From: Kitasatospora albolonga
GTDB taxonomy: Bacteria; Actinomycetota; Actinomycetes; Streptomycetales; Streptomycetaceae
Assembly (NCBI GenBank): GCA_002082585.1
Contig: CP020563.1
Span: 4,706,001-4,770,000 of the forward strand
Reading direction: 5' to 3'
Length of the DNA: 64,000 nucleotides
The position numbers and the translations under genes were made by a program. This document shows positions 60,869 to 64,000 of the stretch, one piece after another. Positions within the stretch are counted from its first letter, which is position 1, and every line of letters starts with the position of its first letter. The notes under the pieces were generated by a model. That model made no database searches. It saw only the letters and a list, made by a program, of their open reading frames with translations, and was not told where the DNA came from.

Positions 60869-61786
60869 ATGGGGAACTTCTTGGCAGGCAAGGTGGTCGC
60901 CGTCACGGGGGCCGGCCGGGGCATCGGACGGGCGGTCGCGCTCGCCGCGGCGGCGGAGGGGGCGCGGGTCGTCGTCAACGACTACGGCGTTTCGGTGGAG
61001 GGGTCCGAGCCCACCAGCGAGATCGCCCGGTCGGTGACCAAGGAGATCGAGGCGGCGGGCGGACAGGCCGTCGCGGTGGCCGACGACATCTCCACGATGG
61101 CGGGCGGGCAGCGGATCGTGGATACGGCCCTGACAGAGTACGGGCGGCTCGACGGGGTCGTGTGCGTGGCCGGAATCCTGCGGGAGCGGATGCTCTTCAA
61201 CATGTCCGAGGAGGAGTGGGACCCGGTCCTCGCCACCCATCTGAAAGGCACGTTCACGGTCTTCCGGGCCGCGTCGGCGGTCATGCGGAAACAGGAGGGC
61301 GGCGGCACGCTGATCGGCTTCACCAGCGGCAACCACCAGGGGAGCGTGTCCCAGGCCAACTACAGCGCGGCGAAGGGCGGGATCATCTCGCTGGTCCGCA
61401 GCGCGGCGCTGGGCCTGCACCGGTACGGCGTGACCGCCAACGCGGTCGCGCCCGTCGCCCGGACCCGGATGTCGGCCGGGGTGCCGACGGAGCTCGCGGA
61501 GATCGGCGAGCCGGAGGACGTGGCGGCGCTGGTGGTCTACCTGCTGAGCGAGCGGGCGCGGGCGGAGGGGATCACCGGGCAGGTGTACACGGTCGCCGGG
61601 CCCAAGATCGCGGTCTGGGCCCAGCCGAGGGAGCTGCGGGCGGGGTACGCGGAGGGGGCGCCCTGGACCCCGGAGCGGATCGCGGAGTTCCTGCCGGGGA
61701 CGGTGGGGGTGGACCCGATGCCGATGCTGGCGCGGGTGGAGGAGATGGCGAAGGCGGCGCGGGCGGGGGCGCGGCCGAACCGGTGA
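60869..61786 (+). CDS. Short-chain dehydrogenase/reductase (MFE-2-like)
   Basis: 305 residues. Rossmann motif TGAGRGIGRAVALAAAAEG (residues 14-21 TGAGRGIG), NAG-equivalent VCVAGILRE, catalytic Ser and YSAAKGG (in FTSGNHQG...NYSAAKGG). The N-terminus (MGNFLAGKVVAVTG) and the extended C-terminus (YAEGAPWTPERIAEFLPG) match the 3-hydroxyacyl-CoA dehydrogenase part of peroxisomal-type MFE-2. Probably an NAD(P)-dependent beta-oxidation step of the cluster. It starts the plus-strand half of the cluster downstream of operator C. Confidence 0.9.
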   Translation: MGNFLAGKVVAVTGAGRGIGRAVALAAAAEGARVVVNDYGVSVEGSEPTSEIARSVTKEIEAAGGQAVAVADDISTMAGGQRIVDTALTEYGRLDGVVCVAGILRERMLFNMSEEEWDPVLATHLKGTFTVFRAASAVMRKQEGGGTLIGFTSGNHQGSVSQANYSAAKGGIISLVRSAALGLHRYGVTANAVAPVARTRMSAGVPTELAEIGEPEDVAALVVYLLSERARAEGITGQVYTVAGPKIAVWAQPRELRAGYAEGAPWTPERIAEFLPGTVGVDPMPMLARVEEMAKAARAGARPNR

Positions 61787-61790
61787 CCGC

Positions 61791-61956
61791 CCTCGGGGGC
61801 TCCGCCCCCGAACCCCCGCTCCTCGAACGCCGGAGGGGCTGGATGTGACGGGCGGCCGAGCCAATTCAAGCCCCTCCGGCGATTGAGGAGCGGATGCCCG
61901 CACAACCAAGCCCGTCCGGCGTTTGAGGACCGGGGATCTGGGGGGCGGAGCCCTCA
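61791..61956. repeat. Streptomyces interspersed repeat (composite inverted repeat)
   Basis: About 165 bp. CTCGGGGGCTCCGCCCCCGA opens the element. CTCCTCGAACGCCGGAGGGG (61820) and its inverted copy CCCCTCCGGCGATTGAGGAG (61871) differ by two bases, a third partial copy (CCGTCCGGCGTTTGAGGAC) follows, and GGGGGGCGGAGCCCTC closes it. Such elements are common between Streptomyces genes and may act as transcriptional or mRNA-stability hairpins. It lies between the SDR and the acyl-CoA dehydrogenase genes. Confidence 0.8.
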
Positions 61957-61974
61957 GGACGACAGGAGGCACGT

Positions 61975-63120
61975 ATGGACTTCCGGGTCACCGAGAACGA
62001 CCACACCTTTCGCACGCACGCCCGCACCTGGCTGGCGACCCACCTCGCCGACGCGGTGAGCCCCCGCGCGTGGGAACGCGAGTTGGGCCAGGCGGGATGG
62101 ATCGGCATCGGCTGGCCGGAGGGCGGCGGCGCGGGCTACGGCAACCGCCCCGCCCCCCTCGCCCACCAGGTCGTCTGGGCCGAGGAGTACGCCCGCTCCG
62201 CCGCGCCGCCCCGGATGGGCCACATCGGGGAGAACCTCCTCGCGCCCACCCTCATCGCGTACGGCACCGAGGAGCAGCGGCGCCGCCATCTGCCCCCCAT
62301 CGCCCGGGGCGAGACCCTCTGGTGCCAGGGGTACAGCGAACCCGGCGCCGGGTCCGACCTCGCGGGCATCCGTACCACCGCCACCCCGGACGGGACCGGG
62401 GCCTACACCGTCACCGGGCAGAAGATCTGGACCTCGCTCGCCCAGGACGCCGACTGGTGCTTCGTGCTGGCCCGCACCGAACCCGGCTCCACCCGGCACC
62501 GGGGCCTGACCTTCCTCCTGGTCGAGATGGACCAGCCGGGGAGGATCGAGGTGCGGCCGATCCGCCAGATGACGGGGACCAGCGAGTTCAACGAGGTCTT
62601 CTTCGACGGGGCCCGGGCCGCCGAGGCGGTCGGCGGGGAGGGCGACGGCTGGGCGGTCGCCCTGGGGCTGCTCGCCCTGGAGCGCGGGGTTTCCACCCTC
62701 GCCCAGCAGATCGGATTCGCCCGGGAGCTGGAGGAGGTGGTCGCCGCCGCCGTGGCGAGCGGGGCCGCCGACGACCCGGTCATCCGGGCCCAACTCGTAC
62801 GTCAGTGGGCCGAGTTGGTCACCATGCGGCGGCACGCCCTGCGCACCCTCGGCGCCACGGGCGAACCGGGCGCCCCCAGTGTGGCGAAGCTGCTGTGGGG
62901 CGGCTGGCACCAGCGGCTCGGCGAGCTGGCCGTGCGGGTGAGGGGGGAGGCGGGGGCGGTCGGCCCGGCGCCCTGGTCGGCGACGGACCCGTATCAACTC
63001 TCCGACGCGCAGCGCCTGTTCCTCTTCAGCCGGGCCGACACCATCTACGGCGGCTCCGACGAGATCCAGCGGAACATCATCGCCGAGCGGGTGCTCGGCC
63101 TACCGAGGGAGCCGAGATGA
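61975..63120 (+). CDS. Acyl-CoA dehydrogenase
   Basis: 381 residues, GACAGGAGG 6 nt upstream. Full ACAD: HTFRTHARTWLATHLADAVSPRAWERELGQAGWIGIGWP, then WCQGYSEPGAGSDLAGIRTT and TGQKIWTSLAQDADWCFVLART (core), and SGGSDEIQ-like IYGGSDEIQRNIIAERVLGLPREPR. It is a third dehydrogenase of the cluster, more canonical than the pair at 56.7-58.9 kb. It ends in an ATGA overlap with the alcohol dehydrogenase gene, so the two are coupled. Confidence 0.92.
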   Translation: MDFRVTENDHTFRTHARTWLATHLADAVSPRAWERELGQAGWIGIGWPEGGGAGYGNRPAPLAHQVVWAEEYARSAAPPRMGHIGENLLAPTLIAYGTEEQRRRHLPPIARGETLWCQGYSEPGAGSDLAGIRTTATPDGTGAYTVTGQKIWTSLAQDADWCFVLARTEPGSTRHRGLTFLLVEMDQPGRIEVRPIRQMTGTSEFNEVFFDGARAAEAVGGEGDGWAVALGLLALERGVSTLAQQIGFARELEEVVAAAVASGAADDPVIRAQLVRQWAELVTMRRHALRTLGATGEPGAPSVAKLLWGGWHQRLGELAVRVRGEAGAVGPAPWSATDPYQLSDAQRLFLFSRADTIYGGSDEIQRNIIAERVLGLPREPR

Positions 63121-64000
63121 GAGGCGTCGTCTTCGACGGCACACGGACCGAGGTCGTCGACGACCTGGAGATACGCGGACCGGGCCCCGGCGAGGTGCTG
63201 GTGGCGGTGGCCGCCGCCGGACTCTGCCACAGCGACCTGTCGGTGGTCGACGGCACGATCCCCTTCCCCGTCCCCGTCGTGCTCGGCCACGAGGGCGCGG
63301 GCGTGGTGGAGGCGGTCGGCCCCGGCGTCGGCCACGTACGGCCGGGTGATCATGTGGCGCTCTCCACCCTCGCCAACTGCGGGACCTGCGCCCAGTGCGA
63401 CCGGGGCAGGCCCACGATGTGCCGGAAGGCGATCGGGCGGCCGGGGCGGCCGTTCTCGCGGGGCGGTGAGCAGCTCTTCCAGTTCGCCTCCAACTCGGCT
63501 TTCGCGGAACGTACGTTGGTACGGGCCGTGCAGGCCGTGAAGATCCCGGCCGACCTGCCCCTCACCTCCGCCGCCCTGATCGGCTGCGGGGTCCTCACCG
63601 GTGTCGGGGCCGTACTGAACCGGGCGAAGGTCGACCGGGGCGACACCGTCGTGGTCATCGGCACCGGCGGTGTCGGCCTCAACGTGCTCCAGGGCGCGCG
63701 GCTCGCGGGCGCGCTCACCGTCGTCGCCGTCGACAGCAACCCGGCGAAAGAGGCGGTGGCCCGGCAGTTCGGCGCCACGCACTTCCTGACCTCGGCCGAC
63801 GGCGTACGGGACATCCTCCCCGACGGGGCCGACCACGCCTTCGAGTGCGTCGGCCGCACCGAGCTGATCCGGCAGGCGGTCGACCTGCTGGACCGGCACG
63901 GCCAGGCGGTCCTGCTCGGCGTCCCGGCGGCGGGCGCCGAGGCGTCGTTCACCGTCTCCTCGATGTACCTCGACAAGTCGATCCTCGGCTGCCGTTACGG
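63117..64000 (+). CDS. Zinc-dependent alcohol dehydrogenase (MDR), 3' end beyond the window
   Basis: The first 294 residues are present. ATG overlaps the stop of the acyl-CoA dehydrogenase. Catalytic zinc: AAGLCHSDLS and GHEGAGVVEAVGPGV. Structural zinc cluster: NCGTCAQCDRGRPTMC. NAD-binding GTGGVGLN. The later FECVGRTELIRQAV is typical of S-(hydroxymethyl)mycothiol/class III-like ADHs of actinobacteria. It would oxidise an alcohol or aldehyde intermediate in the pathway. The C-terminal part is beyond the window. Confidence 0.9.
   Translation, partial: MRGVVFDGTRTEVVDDLEIRGPGPGEVLVAVAAAGLCHSDLSVVDGTIPFPVPVVLGHEGAGVVEAVGPGVGHVRPGDHVALSTLANCGTCAQCDRGRPTMCRKAIGRPGRPFSRGGEQLFQFASNSAFAERTLVRAVQAVKIPADLPLTSAALIGCGVLTGVGAVLNRAKVDRGDTVVVIGTGGVGLNVLQGARLAGALTVVAVDSNPAKEAVARQFGATHFLTSADGVRDILPDGADHAFECVGRTELIRQAVDLLDRHGQAVLLGVPAAGAEASFTVSSMYLDKSILGCRY

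Noticed and set aside
1..64000. tRNA, rRNA, tmRNA or known riboswitches
   Set aside because: No cloverleaf with TTCGA-type T loop or conserved rRNA segments was recognised by eye; riboswitch cores were not seen. A covariance search would be decisive.

Overview
The window is chromosomal DNA from a Streptomyces-like actinomycete. GC content is very high, third codon positions are strongly G/C, GTG and TTG starts are frequent, and start/stop overlaps of the ATGA type are common. Several families are typical of the genus: citrate synthase 2, a DtxR-type iron regulator, an ECF sigma/zinc anti-sigma pair, an HTH-TPR regulator and a type I-E CRISPR array of actinomycete type. The order citrate synthase - PdxH - SIS protein - DtxR regulator recalls the S. 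coelicolor core chromosome; this is recollection, not a search. No rRNA or tRNA was recognised.

Region 1 (about 1-12.3 kb) is accessory. It holds a secreted peptidoglycan-binding protein, small hypothetical genes, an HTH/zinc-ribbon protein, a 17-repeat type I-E CRISPR array without cas genes, a truncated HD-hydrolase remnant, and a train of mostly minus-strand, partly AT-richer genes. The recognisable ones are immunity-like: WapI-type, two Imm32-like, DUF4259. Two transposase relics break the train up (a 3'-truncated IS5-family fragment and a decayed IS of about 0.88 kb with matching terminal inverted repeats).

Region 2 (12.3-22.5 kb) is the source of that train. A 2302-residue RHS/YD-repeat protein ends in a Hint autoprocessing domain and a roughly 100-residue toxin-like tip. 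A secreted FG-GAP/VCBS protein is transcribed divergently from it. A perfect 20-bp hairpin ends the latter gene.

Region 3 (22.5-48.9 kb) is mainly core chromosome: VOC protein, citrate synthase 2, PdxH, a beta-propeller lipoprotein-like protein, a secreted protein, a PAS regulator, a SIS protein, a DtxR regulator, an alpha/beta hydrolase, an ABC exporter operon, a prim-pol protein, an HTH-TPR regulator, a periplasmic-binding lipoprotein, PurU, an ECF sigma/anti-sigma pair and a STAS protein. Two items stand out. One is a DUF4157 (eCIS-type) putative effector with an ADP-ribosyltransferase-like C-terminus. The other is a structured, attenuator-like element with a 12-codon ORF between pdxH and its convergent neighbour.

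Region 4 (48.9-52.9 kb) is one minus-strand operon. It has two WXG100 proteins, a 559-residue toxin with a CdiA-CT RNase A-like tip, a candidate immunity gene, an orphan truncated RNase A-like cassette and a CdiI-type immunity gene. This is the layout of a type VII-secreted polymorphic toxin with a displaced older cassette.

Region 5 (53.1-64 kb) holds an EF-hand protein, then a catabolic cluster (acyl-CoA synthetase, amidohydrolase, three acyl-CoA dehydrogenases, cyclase-family hydrolase, SDR, zinc alcohol dehydrogenase cut by the window end), with an HATPase regulator inside it. Three related palindromes in its two divergent promoter regions suggest one shared repressor, not encoded here.
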